Positions 8,425-18,364 of a stretch of DNA of 32,460 bases are shown one piece after another. The stretch spans positions 1 to 32,460 of the forward strand of contig CALMJA010000091.1 in the NCBI GenBank assembly GCA_937864295.1, read 5' to 3'. The translations under genes and the position numbers were made by a program. Numbering within the stretch: the stretch's first letter is position 1; every line of letters begins with the position of its first letter. Below the pieces are notes generated by a model. The model ran no database searches and was not told the DNA's origin. It saw only the letters and a list, made by a program, of their open reading frames with translations. The DNA is from an uncultured Candidatus Altimarinota bacterium. GTDB taxonomy: Bacteria; Patescibacteriota; Gracilibacteria; BD1-5; UBA6164.

Positions 8425-9063
8425 ATGAAATTACAAAAATTAAAATCAGCATTTACACTGATTGAATTACTAGTTGTTATTACTATTATTGGTATACTTG
8501 CTACATGAGCTGTTAACGTATATACATCTCAAATACAAAAAGCTAGAGATTCAACTAGACTTACTGATGTTAATGCTCTTAGAACTTGATTAGAACAAAC
8601 ATATCAAGATAAATGAGCATATCCTAATGCATGATTAGCTACTTCATCTTTACCTTCATTTGCAACAGTAACTTGATATGTTCCTAAATTACCAAATGAT
8701 CCAAAAACATGACAAAAAGCGGCTACTGTAAATTTTGATTATACTTATGCTGTTGCTGCAGATGCTAATGCTATAGTATGACAAATTTTTGAAGTTTCTT
8801 CAACATTTGAAAATGGATGAAATATTACTGAAAAAGCAGCAAAAGATGGTTGAACTGACAATCTTAGATTTGAATTAGGTATTAGTTTAGCTACTGTAAC
8901 TACTCCTATAAACATAGCAGTTGCATCTGTTCCAGCAACTTGGATAAATACTTGAGTTCCAGTTGCAGCATCATGTCTTGCTATTTCTTGAACTGCAGCA
9001 GCTACTTGTCCAACTGCAGAATCTACTACTACTAATGGTAACTGAATATTAGTTATAAGATAA
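8425..9063 (+). CDS. Type IV pilin-like / pseudopilin protein
   Basis: The 212-residue product has a short basic leader (MKLQKLKSA) and the class III hydrophobic N-terminus FTLIELLVVITIIGILATGA, including the conserved Glu at +5. Cleavage would follow Ala9, whereas Gly is usual at -1. The next helix contains QIQKARDSTRLTDVNALRTG, typical of GspG/PilE-like pilins, and the C-terminal domain is Ala/Thr-rich with two cysteines near the end. No PilB, PilC or PilD gene is in the window. It is first in a plus-strand block of surface genes and has its own terminator. Confidence 0.9.
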
Positions 9064-9084
9064 TTAAAAGATTAATTATAAAAT

Positions 9085-9113
9085 AAAAAAATCCCTTTAA
9101 AAGGGATTTTTTA
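9085..9113 (+). terminator. Terminator of the pilin-like gene
   Basis: AAAAAAATCCCTT pairs with AAGGGATTTTTT around a three-base loop, with a T-run at the end. It lies about 20 bases after the pilin stop codon. Confidence 0.8.
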
Positions 9114-9187
9114 TTTATTTATTTGTATAGTAGTTTATTTAATTATAATCAATACTATATTTTTATTATTAATTTAACTTAATAATT

Positions 9188-10765
9188 ATGGTAAAAAAGG
9201 TAATTTTGTTTTTACTATTATTTATAATTTGAATTGTTTTATTTTTTATATTTTGATTAAATAAAGATAAAAAATTGGATAATAGCAAAGTTTTAGATAA
9301 TAATATAGTTTATAATGATGATCAAACTCATCTTTGATTAAAAATATCAGATATTTTAAATAAAGATAATTATGATAAAATATGAATAAATCCAGAAAGT
9401 TATAAGACATTTGAAGATTTTCTTTTAGATTTTAAAACGTATTCTTGAGTTACTATTGATCCTATAAATGAAAAATTTTCAATTGCAATTAAAAATTGAA
9501 CTTGAAGTACTCTTTATGTACCATATAATTTTCTTAAAAATAAAGAAACATTCAATAATGAAGTTAATAAAAATTTAGCAATTTTAGATATATTTTCATC
9601 TTATAAAAATGATTTGATTTATTGAGGTTATAATTCAACTTGATGATCAAGAGTTATATATGAAGGTGATATGGTTCATCCATTGACAGATACTCTAGAG
9701 GATATTTTCTCTAGTAAAATAAATGTCTTTAACCTAATTTGAGATTTAAAAAAATCTGAAGTTATATGACAAGAAAATACAGAATTACTAGCATACTTAT
9801 ATGATTTTACGTGAGATTATAAAGAAGCAGAAATAACTAGAGAAAAATGATGTTTGGATTTTAATAATTGTGATAAAAAAATAACATTAGAAGTTTTTTG
9901 AAGAGTAATTGATAATGATTGAAACCCAATATCTTGAGCTACAGTTGAATTATTAAATGATACAGATAACAAAATTATTTCTAAATCTGACTGAACTTAT
10001 AAATTTACATTTGATGTTTTCCCATTTACTCATTTGAGATTTAAAACTTCAATTTTAGGTTATTCAGATGCTTTTAGTAACTATAGTTTAAATGACTATT
10101 TTTTCCCAATAGATTCAAAAAAAGTAACAATAGATTTTGTACTAAATAAACCAAGTCAAGTAATAAATGTATCGAAAGAATCAGAGGAAACATTTACAAA
10201 ATGAAATTATTTCCTTTTAGAAAATGATTTATCTAAATATTTTATACCTAAAGATTGATTATATTATGAAAATGGTACAAAATATACAAAATCTGATTTT
10301 GATGTTTATTTATACCATTTTACAAAATGGTCAAATATGGATAATTTACTTGAAAATGATACTTTTGAACCTGTATATTGATATGTTTGAAATATAATGA
10401 AAACCTTTGGTATGCCATATATTCAAATAATTGATAGAGAAAGTAAAAAAGAATTGTTTACAAAATCATCAAATCCAATAATTTTACAAAATCAAGTTTA
10501 TCATATGAAAGAGTTATATGATAATTATGATAAAATATATTGACCTATTAATGATGCAGATATGGAATATTTAGTTAAATATTCTAATGAATCAGAAAAT
10601 CCTTATCCAATTGATTTTGATTTCCTTACTTGAAATAATTTTTTAAGATGGCCAGCACGGTGGTCACTTGATAGAGAAACTTGAGTTTGGTCTAATGTAT
10701 GACATAGAGTATTGAATGTTTGATGATTAGTAGAATTACCATTTTACCACATTAAAGATAATTAA
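9188..10765 (+). CDS. Membrane-anchored protein with carboxypeptidase-regulatory-like domain
   Basis: The 525-residue product has one N-terminal transmembrane segment (about residues 5-24) and an otherwise extracellular body. Residues about 238-310 contain VFGRVIDNDGNPISGATVEL and a following SDGTYKF strand, the pattern of carboxypeptidase-D regulatory-like beta domains. The C-terminal part has WPARWSLDRETGVW (488-501), a Trp-rich motif which recalls eukaryotic FAM171/CILP-type proteins and some bacterial surface proteins. It is flanked by pilin-like and secreted proteins, suggesting a surface role. No catalytic residues were recognised. Many TGA glycines occur in turns of the beta domain (DGTYKF, GNPISGAT). 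Confidence 0.8.
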
Positions 10766-10803
10766 TTTTATTTTAAAATATTTATATTTATAATTTTCTA
10801 TTT

Positions 10804-11193
10804 ATGAAAAAAATAGTTGTAGCAATATCTGCTCTTGTTTTAGGTGTTAGTATAGGTTCATATATTTATATTTTTAATTGAGGTTCTTTAACTTCAGTTG
10901 AAGCAAATCCAGATTATATTTGTAAAAAATCTGTTACAGATACTCCTTGTATGGTTACAACTTGTGAAAGTTGGAAAACTGATGGAACTAGATCTTGTAA
11001 TGGTCTAAGAGCAACTGAAATAGCTTATTATTTGATTCGTACTGATTGTGAACCTGGTTATACAAAAGTTTCTGCAGGATGAAATGTAGGTTGAAATAGT
11101 GGTAGACAATGAGCTGATTATGTTTCTTGAACTCAAAGTTGTACTTTAGTAGAGGTTGATAATGTACCACCACTTGGTGATATTTCAGAATAA
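10804..11193 (+). CDS. Small exported Cys-rich protein
   Basis: The 129-residue product has an N-terminal hydrophobic segment (MKKIVVAISALVLGVSIGSY) that could be an uncleaved anchor or signal peptide, then a mature part with six cysteines (around residues 40, 49, 54, 65, 82 and 113) that could form disulphides. It includes a Gly-rich stretch, SAGGNVGGNSGRQGADYVSG, largely encoded by TGA. I recognise no family. It lies between two larger surface proteins on the same strand, and a hairpin follows its stop codon. Confidence 0.75.
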
Positions 11194-11203
11194 TTTTTAA
11201 TAT

Positions 11204-11240
11204 ATTTCAGAATAATTCTTATTATTCTGAAATTTTATTG
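11204..11240 (+). terminator. Hairpin after the Cys-rich protein, likely terminator
   Basis: A perfect 12-bp stem, ATTTCAGAATAA (11204-11215) with TTATTCTGAAAT (11222-11233), and a six-base loop. The T-run after it is short, so termination may be partial. The same ATTTCAGAATAA sequence occurs just upstream across the stop codon (TTTCAGAATAA), giving a short direct repeat. Confidence 0.6.
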
Positions 11241-11258
11241 TTTTATTAATTTAAAAAT

Positions 11259-14200
11259 ATGAAATTTTTAAAAATAGTATTGTTTGTATTTTTTTTATCT
11301 TTTTTTAGTTTAGTTAAAGCATGATATAATTACCCTTATGTTTGTAATGATTGATCATGTTATTGGACTGAATTAAAGGAATTAAACAAAACCGATAATT
11401 GATATTTTATGACAGAAACTGATATTAAAGAAGTTTCTAATTTATCAAATTATATTGATTCCAAGTTACAATGATATGAAACTTATTATGGTAGTAGTCA
11501 ATTTACTATAGATAATTATTATTCTTGATGAACAGGAAGTATTTATGATAAAGATCTAACTTTTTGACAATTATTAGATATAAATACTAGATTTTATATC
11601 GCTCATAAATCAGGGTCAATTACATATATAGATGAAACATATGATAACTGAAAAGAATATCTTTATGATAATTTCAAAGATGTTATTGATGATATACATA
11701 GTGGTTTTCCAATATGAACTAAGAAAAATAAATTAAGTGATATATTATGGAATATTGTTGAATATAGACATACTTCAAATACTTTTCGTTTAAGAAATGT
11801 ATGTACTAATTCTACATGTGAAGATTCTAATTATATGGCTATTTCTTACTATAGTCCAAATCCATATTATTTTTTATCATGAATTGTAAAACATAATAGT
11901 CAATTTGTTATTGATAATTTTAAAGTATCAAATGATTATAGTATTTCTCATATTTATTTAAAAGCAGGTTGATCGGCAAATTTTAACTTTTGATTTGAGG
12001 ATTACTTAGATGTAGGTTCAGTAAATACTAAATACAAATACACTCTTTCTTATAAATATGAATGAGAAACTATTAAAGAACTTTTTTCTGAAACAATAAA
12101 AGTTGCAAATGATTATAAAGTTACATCAGACACAATAACTCAATCAGTTTTAGATGATATTATTGATTTAACTGTATTAAGTAATACTTCTAAAAAAATT
12201 AGAATATGAGTTAAAGAGGGTTTGAAATTAACTAAAATTTGAAAAATTACATTTTATTTAGCTGTTGAAAATCTTAATACAGGAGATAAATTTGATACTA
12301 CTGCAATTAATCAATATTCTCCACTTTATGTAATTCCAAATGATCAAGTTGGTTCATGAGAATCAATTATTTATTGATTCTCGAAAACATCAAATGATGT
12401 TTGATATAATATAGGAGATACATTTTCTGTAACAATGTATTTAAAGGATGAATATGGAAATAAACATTATGACTATATAAATTGATATGATATATCTCTT
12501 GATACAGGAACTTCTGAGTTTATTGAATTATCTAAGTCATGATCAGATGTATATTCTGATACATTAATATGAGTTAAAAGCTGAGAATCATCACCATATC
12601 CTATAAATTTTAAATTTAGGATTACAAAAGCATGATATCATGAGTTTAATGGATTTAAAATAAAAATTAGAAATAAACAATCGACTTCATCTTATACTGT
12701 TCCTGCAACTTATTCATATTTTAATAATATACCTTTAAATTTATATGATGGTGAACAAAAAATGAAAATTCATATTAAATCACCATTAATTACAGATTTT
12801 CCTATTTCTTGTACTAATACTTCTGTTGTTTTAAAAACTGTTTGTACTTCTGATAATTTTAGTTGATGTAATCCATCAATGAATCAAAGTATTACTTTTA
12901 CTAGTGAAAGTGATAATGGTAGTACAGGTACTTTATCTATACGTGATTATGCACACAATGTTAAAAATTTTAATTATACTATGAATCATATAGATAAAAC
13001 AGCACCTGTTATATCTGTATTTAAATGATCAAATTTACTTTCTAATAATTCTTATAAATATAAAGCAAATAGTGATACATTGAAAATAAATTTTTATGAA
13101 AAAACAACTTCTAATTGTACATCACAAATTAATTATTTAGTAAAAGTCAATTGAGCTGTTGTTTATGATAGCTTTGTGTGAACTTCAAATTTAGATGCAA
13201 CAATTAATAATTTTTTTACTACATCTGGAGCAAAAGAATTATATATAAAAGCAACAGATAAATATTGAAATTATAGTGAAAAAGTTATTAATTTTAATAA
13301 TTATCCAGATGATATTGACCCTGTAAAAACTACTATTAGTGTTAATGAGTCAAATAATAAATATGCTAATAATTCAGATTATTATATTTATACTTTAAAA
13401 TTAAAAGATAAATATGATAATCCAATATATAATAAGACTCTTGATTTTGTTAATCAAGATTGTACTTGATATACTTGATGTTCAACTATTAAAACAAATA
13501 TGTCATGAGTTACTCCATCAGGTGATGATTCAATAATTGAATACTCTTATTGAACAAATACTAATTCACTTTGAGAAGTTAGTTTTAGAGTAAGATCATA
13601 TTCTCCTTGAACTTTTTCAAATAGATTTAAAATAAGATTAAATGATTGGGACGATAATTATTTAGACACAGCAAGTACTTCTGATTATTTTGTTTCAAAT
13701 ATAGATACAAATACTTATAATAAATTATTTACTTGAGAATTATTTGCTTCTGATGATAATTGATTAACATGGGATGCATTACCTGAATATTGAACTGATT
13801 TAAAATATAAATTACAAGTAAATCCAATTCCTTCTGCAAGTGCAATTGTTACAACATTATTAAATTTTAAAAATAATGTTAGAGCTGTAGATGTTTTTAA
13901 TTCAGAAGTTCAATCTGTTTCAACTATCAGTGGCTTAAATACTAAAAATCCTACATTTACTTGTAGATTAAATACTTCTACATCAGCATCTTCATTTACT
14001 ACTCCTTGATTACAAATTTCTGATAATGATGATCTTTCAAATGTCGTTATTTCTTATTTAATTTGATGAAAAACTGTTTCATATATATTATCTGCAAATG
14101 AATCATGATCTGATAAAACTCCAATATCTTTAAAAAATGAAACAGGAGATGTATTTTTATGAGTACAAGTTATTTGAATACTTCAATGATCAGGGAAGTC

Positions 14201-14906
14201 TGATTTTACATGACAAGAAAAGAACTTTTCAGATATATCTAAAGCTGAAGCAAGATCTGTTATAAGAAAAAATGCATTTACTCAAATAAAAAATATGAGT
14301 AATAATCAAATAGTTAATTGAGTTAAATACGTTGTTTGAACTGATATTAATTTATCATGAGAAATAAGTTGATATGAAACACTTGTTGTCAAAGATGCTA
14401 ATGTAATTATTAATTGAGATTTAAATACTACATGAAAAAAATTAGGAATTATTGTTTTAAAAGATAATTATAATACAAATTCAGATTACACTGCTAATTG
14501 AAACGTTTATGTTACATCAAATGTAAGTTCAATAAATGCTATAATTTATGCTGATTGATGATTTATTAGTGCTAATTCATCTTGAATTCCATATACTACT
14601 GATAGTACTTCAAGAAGTATTGAATTAAATAATCAATTATTTATGAAGTGAAGTTTGTTTACTAGAAATACTATTGGTTGAGCTATTTTAGCAGGTTGAG
14701 ATTATATTTTACCATGATGAAAAAAGATAACATGAATTGATTCTAATTTTGAAAAGGCAATGATTTATGATTTAAATTATATTAGAAGATGAAAATCTAA
14801 TTGTATTGAAATTTCACCTTGATTATGTAAATATAATAATTGAGCTTTTGTAATTGAATATGATTCAAAAGTGCAAACTGCTCCACCTAAATTATTTTGA
14901 AATTAA
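11259..14906 (+). CDS. Giant secreted surface protein
   Basis: The 1215-residue product begins with a clear signal peptide (MKFLKIVLFVFFLSFFSLVKA, cut before GYNYPY). The long middle, about residues 250-950, is beta-rich with Ig-like stretches such as VTMYLKDEYGNKHYD, DKTAPVISVFKG and TLKLKDKYDNPIYNKTL, the kind of strand found in Big/invasin-like domains. The last 200 residues have a different, parallel-beta-like pattern (DINLSGEISGYETLVVKDA, NVIINGDLN, AIIYADGGFIS, AGGDYILPGG). No LPXTG, TM or other sorting motif is seen at the C-terminus. It is the longest gene here, and Gly is encoded by TGA very often. Its place behind a pilin-like gene suggests an adhesin, which remains an inference. 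Confidence 0.85.
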
Positions 14907-14946
14907 AACAAATAAAAAATCCCTTTAGGGATTTTTTATTTGTTTT
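14905..14946. terminator. Long perfect bidirectional terminator
   Basis: A 19-bp perfect stem, 14905-14923 with 14928-14946 (core AAAAAATCCC/GGGATTTTTT, loop TTTA). Both convergent genes have stop codons inside its arms. T-runs exist on both strands. Confidence 0.9.
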
Positions 14947-15478
14947 AATAACTTGTTTCAACTTCTGTTTTAATCTCATATATAATATAATCTGTTTCTT
15001 TAAAATCAGATTCATTTAATTTTTCTTTTAATATAGGTATAAAATCTTCTCAAGTTAATAATTTAGGATTAATATTTGGTAGAATACAAGCCATTTTAGA
15101 ATAATCTTTTTTAATAACTATAACTCAAGATATAGTAGGCTCTATTTGTTTTATTGATTTTTCTTTTAATATTTCTCTAGATGATATTTTATCAATTCTT
15201 ATTTTTAAGTCAGGTGCCTCATTTAAACTAACAGGTTGAAATCTATCATCTTTACTTAATGCATGAATTGTATTTTCTATTATTTCAGAAACTCAATTAT
15301 CTTTAATTTCTTTTATATTTCATGCAGAACCTCTTATTTCTCATTTATAATAAAGAGTAATAAAAACAGAAATTTTTTGATTTATTAGAGGATTATTTTC
15401 TACTTTTAAATCATAAATTTTAGGTGTTTGTAGATTTTTCATATAAAAATCTATAGTTTGTTTTGCTATATCTAACAT
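14945..15478 (-). CDS. AMMECR1 domain protein
   Basis: The 177-residue product has the AMMECR1 hallmarks: a strand and loop reading FITLYYKGEIRGSAGN (residues about 38-53), then NTIHALSKDDRFQPVSLNE and the strand DLKIRIDKIS. The family is universal in archaea and eukaryotes and common in bacteria, often beside MEMO-like or radical-SAM genes. Its activity is not settled; the RGSAGN segment corresponds to the conserved motif (usually LRGCxG), here with Ser instead of Cys. It is the last gene of the lspA operon, 16 bases after the membrane-protein gene, and its stop codon lies in a shared terminator. Confidence 0.85.
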
Positions 15479-15494
15479 TTATTTATTTTAAGAA

Positions 15495-16244
15495 TTAAAT
15501 AGTATTTTTTTCTTCTTCTATTTTTGCTTTATCATTTTCTTCTAGCTCTATTTGATAAAAAATATCTCATAATGGATCTAGTGAAGTATAGCTATAATAT
15601 GTATAATATGATAACTCAAATATTTGTTTTAAAAAAGTAGTTGTAAAATTTATTATAGGTAATAATAGAGTCAACATTATTAATTTTGCATATCAAGTTC
15701 AGAATGAATTAAATATAAAAAGCGTAAATAATATACTTATAAATAATCATATGAAACTACCATAAAATCAAATTAGAATATATCTATAATTATTAAAAAT
15801 TTCTAGAATTAAGCTTGTTCAGAAAATAATTATTAATACATGGAATATATAAATTATAATTATATTATTATAATCCATTAATCACATATATACGTAAATT
15901 GGACTTATAAATAAGTATACAAGTAATTGTAAAAATGCTAATTGTCAAAATATCACTAAATTTCTTTTATATTTTTCAGGATCTGTCATTGAAATTATAT
16001 AATATGAAAGAAATGATGAAATTGTAGTTCAAAGAAGAGTTAATAATGATATTATTATAGGAAACATTGGAGTTGTCTTTATTCAATTTTCACTTGCTTC
16101 AAAAGTAGATATTATATTAAGATAATCAGATATTATAAATGTGATTACAATTAAAATTATACTTCAAATAATTCAAGCAATAAAGGCTCAAATTGAATTT
16201 ATCATAATATCAGAAATTTTTTGTTTTCTAGGTGCTAAAAACAT
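15495..16244 (-). CDS. Multi-pass membrane protein, unknown function
   Basis: The 249-residue product has a short basic N-terminus (MFLAPRKQKISD) and about six hydrophobic helices, roughly at 18-38, 65-86, 98-118, 124-145, 152-175 and 182-200. It ends in a charged cytosolic tail (ELEENDKAKIEEEKN). It resembles YIP1-like or general six-helix membrane proteins in layout, but no motif permits a name. It begins two bases after the lspA stop codon and is followed 16 bases later by the AMMECR1 gene, so the three form one operon. Confidence 0.78.
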
Positions 16245-16246
16245 AA

Positions 16247-16672
16247 TTATTTATTATTTTTTAAGATATGTATTGCATATATTATAGCTCAAATAGTTAT
16301 GAAAATATCAGCCATATTGAATATAGAAAAATATTTAACTCATAAAAAATCAATTACTTTTGAATTAAAAATTCTTTCAATTCAATTTCATATTGCTCAT
16401 CATATTATAAGTCAAAAACTTATATCTACTAATTTATTATTTTTCTTTTTTTCTTCTTTAAAATAATAATAAAAAATTCATATTATCAAAATAATAGTTA
16501 TTATTTTGATGAATGGTAATTGCATTGAAAATGCTATTCAAGTATTTTCAAAATATTCTAAATAGAAATAATCTCATATTATTTCTATTTTTTTATCCAA
16601 TAAATTTAATGCTAAATATTTAGTTATTAAATCTATTATTAAACTTATTATTATACTTGTGTAAAAAATCAT
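16247..16672 (-). CDS. lspA: Lipoprotein signal peptidase II
   Basis: The 141-residue product has four hydrophobic helices and the LspA motifs: ENTGIAFS (about residues 42-49), GGAIGNGIERI (91-101) and the catalytic pair in VIDFLGV and FSIFNMADIFI, with Asp in both. LspA removes the signal peptide of diacylglyceryl-modified prolipoproteins in the membrane; a likely substrate is encoded at 26487-26897. The ATG overlaps the -35 box of the divergent promoter for the next gene, so the two regions may interfere. All glycines in GGAIGNGIER are TGA or GG-type codons mixed; most are TGA. Confidence 0.93.
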
Positions 16673-16699
16673 TGACTATTTTTATTAAATATTTATACT
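16672..16699 (+). promoter_or_regulatory. Strong sigma-70 type promoter
   Basis: TTGACT (16672-16677) and TATACT (16694-16699) are 16 bases apart, each one base off consensus. It drives the small gene at 16733 and overlaps the start codon of divergent lspA. Transcription should start around 16706, giving a short leader with a Shine-Dalgarno. Confidence 0.7.
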
Positions 16700-16719
16700 T
16701 TTATTGTCTAAAACAAAAT

Positions 16720-16725
16720 GGAGGG
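16720..16725 (+). promoter_or_regulatory. Strong Shine-Dalgarno that decides the start
   Basis: GGAGGG lies seven bases before ATG 16733, an ideal spacing. An upstream in-frame ATG at 16718 overlaps this motif and so is not the start. Most other genes in the window lack any recognisable Shine-Dalgarno, which makes this one stand out. Confidence 0.8.
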
Positions 16726-16732
16726 ACAAAAA

Positions 16733-16951
16733 ATGAAACTTTTTCAATTGCATGATGTTGGTGTTGTTGAATTTGAAGCAATGAGGGCGATGGTTGGAAC
16801 AGAGTTTTGTTCTAAAAATGCATTCATTGCGGTTACAAAAAACAGCAAGGGAGAAGTAATCTGTGTCACAAATGATCCGACTTTAGCTCAAACACATATT
16901 GATTCTGGAAATGAATCAAGTGTGGTTGAACTTGAATTAAAGATTCATTAG
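16733..16951 (+). CDS. Small soluble protein of atypical composition, unknown function
   Basis: The 72-residue product (starts MKLFQLHDVGVVEFEAM) has two cysteines, no membrane segment and alternating strands near its end (SSVVELELKIH). I recognise no family. It has a near-consensus promoter, a strong Shine-Dalgarno and its own terminator, suggesting high expression. Its codons differ from its neighbours: GCG, CCG, GTC, ATC and AGC are used, and all four glycines are GGT or GGA with no TGA, though TGA is the commonest Gly codon around it. It also ends in TAG. This suggests recent acquisition or selection for expression; a 72-codon sample is small. ATG 16733 is chosen on the Shine-Dalgarno spacing. 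Confidence 0.85.
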   Translation: MKLFQLHDVGVVEFEAMRAMVGTEFCSKNAFIAVTKNSKGEVICVTNDPTLAQTHIDSGNESSVVELELKIH

Positions 16952-16964
16952 TTGATAGCATGTA

Positions 16965-16991
16965 AAAGACTAGGGAATTTCCCTGGTCTTT
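16965..16991 (+). terminator. Terminator after the small gene, near the convergent mtaB-like stop
   Basis: AAAGACTAGGG (16965-16975) pairs with CCCTGGTCTTT (16981-16991) with one T-G wobble and an AATTT loop. It is unusually GC-rich for this genome, and the following T-run is broken (TGTTATTTTA). It sits between the small gene's stop and the minus-strand stop at 16993. Confidence 0.75.
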
Positions 16992-16992
16992 G

Positions 16993-18285
16993 TTATTTTA
17001 ATTTACCTTTTACTATTTCATTTCTTTTTATAATCCCTGAAGTTATTTCAAATGTATTTTGGTCAGCTTCTATATAATTTTGAGTCCAGCCTTTCCATTT
17101 TATTTTTCAGTTTTCTTCTTTTACAACTTCAATTAACACTTCAAATTCATTTCAAAAATTTCTATCTATAAATTCATCTCTCATACTATCTCAAATAGCT
17201 TCTAATTTCCACATTCTTTCTTTCTTTATACTATCACTTATTTGATTTGGGAAAATTCATGCTGGAACACTTTCTCATAAATTGTGTGCTGAAAAGGGAA
17301 ATGCATGTATTTTTGTAATGAGTCATAGAGCAACTAAATTGTATGTATCCATAAAATTTTCTTCAGTTTCTCATGGAAATCCTACAATTAAATCAGCTCA
17401 AATACTTACTTCAATACCATCTTCTCTTTTTAGATTTTTAGTTTTTATAAGTAAATCTCTCATATATTTACCATCATAATGTCTATGCATTGATTTTAAA
17501 ATATCGCTAGATCCAGATTGTACAGAATAATGAAAATGAGGGTATATTCTAGTATTTTTAAATATTTCTAAACACTTGTTATCTATAAACTCTGGTCACA
17601 TAGAACTTATTCTTATTCTAGGAATTGTTGTTTTTTCAAGAATATATTCAAGCAATTCTGCAAAACGGGATTTTCAAACTTGATTTGTATCTGTTAATCA
17701 CCAAGCAGATAAATTTATACCAGTTAATACCACTTCTTTTCATCAACCAACTTCGAATTCAAGAATTTCTTCTACTATATCATCTTTGTCTCTATAATAA
17801 TGTCATCATCTTTTTTTAACAGTAAGACAAAATGTACAAAAACTATCACAACCTCATTGTATTAAAAGAAATTTTTTAGTATAAATTTGAGGTATATTTT
17901 TAAGTTTTTCATTTAAAATATTTTTTCTATAAGCGGTTGCTTTTTTTTCTTCTTTACTATCTATTATTTGAATTTTTAGCTCTTCTGGTTTTTCTCCAAG
18001 AATTTCTATTTTTCATTTTAAATTTTCTAAATCAGGATATATTTCAAAAAAATCATCTTGTGCATCTCATCTTTTAAATGCTCAACATCAACTTATAAAA
18101 ATTTTTTCATTTTCATTTAATTCTTTAGCTATATCTTTTACAAATTTAATCCATTTTCTTTTTGCTTGGTCTGTAACTACACAACTTGCAACAAAAATAC
18201 CTTCTTTATCTTTTAAATAAGCTGAATTTAACCATTCATCTGTATAATATTTATTTACTTTACATCAAAAAATTTTGTATTGCAT
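16993..18285 (-). CDS. mtaB: MtaB-like tRNA methylthiotransferase (radical SAM)
   Basis: The 430-residue product has the three-part layout of methylthiotransferases: a UPF0004 domain with cysteines C8, C35 and C67 (starting FGCKVN), a radical SAM domain with C146, C150 and C153 (GCDSFCTFC), and a C-terminal TRAM-like region. The GCKVN start is typical of MtaB, which puts a methylthio group on t6A37 of tRNAs; MiaB and RimO have other sequences here. Later radical-SAM motifs such as HYSVQSGSSDILKSMHRHY and ADLIVGFPGETEENF are intact, the PG of the latter using TGA. It stands alone on the minus strand, with a divergent gene 80 bases away. Confidence 0.85.
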
Positions 18286-18364
18286 TATTCTAATTTTTAT
18301 TGTTTATTTTAAATTTGTGTTTATTATATTGTAAATTTATTTTTTTTAAAATTAATAGTTAAAA

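Noticed and set aside
16718-16732. Start of the small gene at ATG 16718
   Set aside because: This ATG overlaps the Shine-Dalgarno GGAGGG; the correctly spaced ATG at 16733 is preferred.
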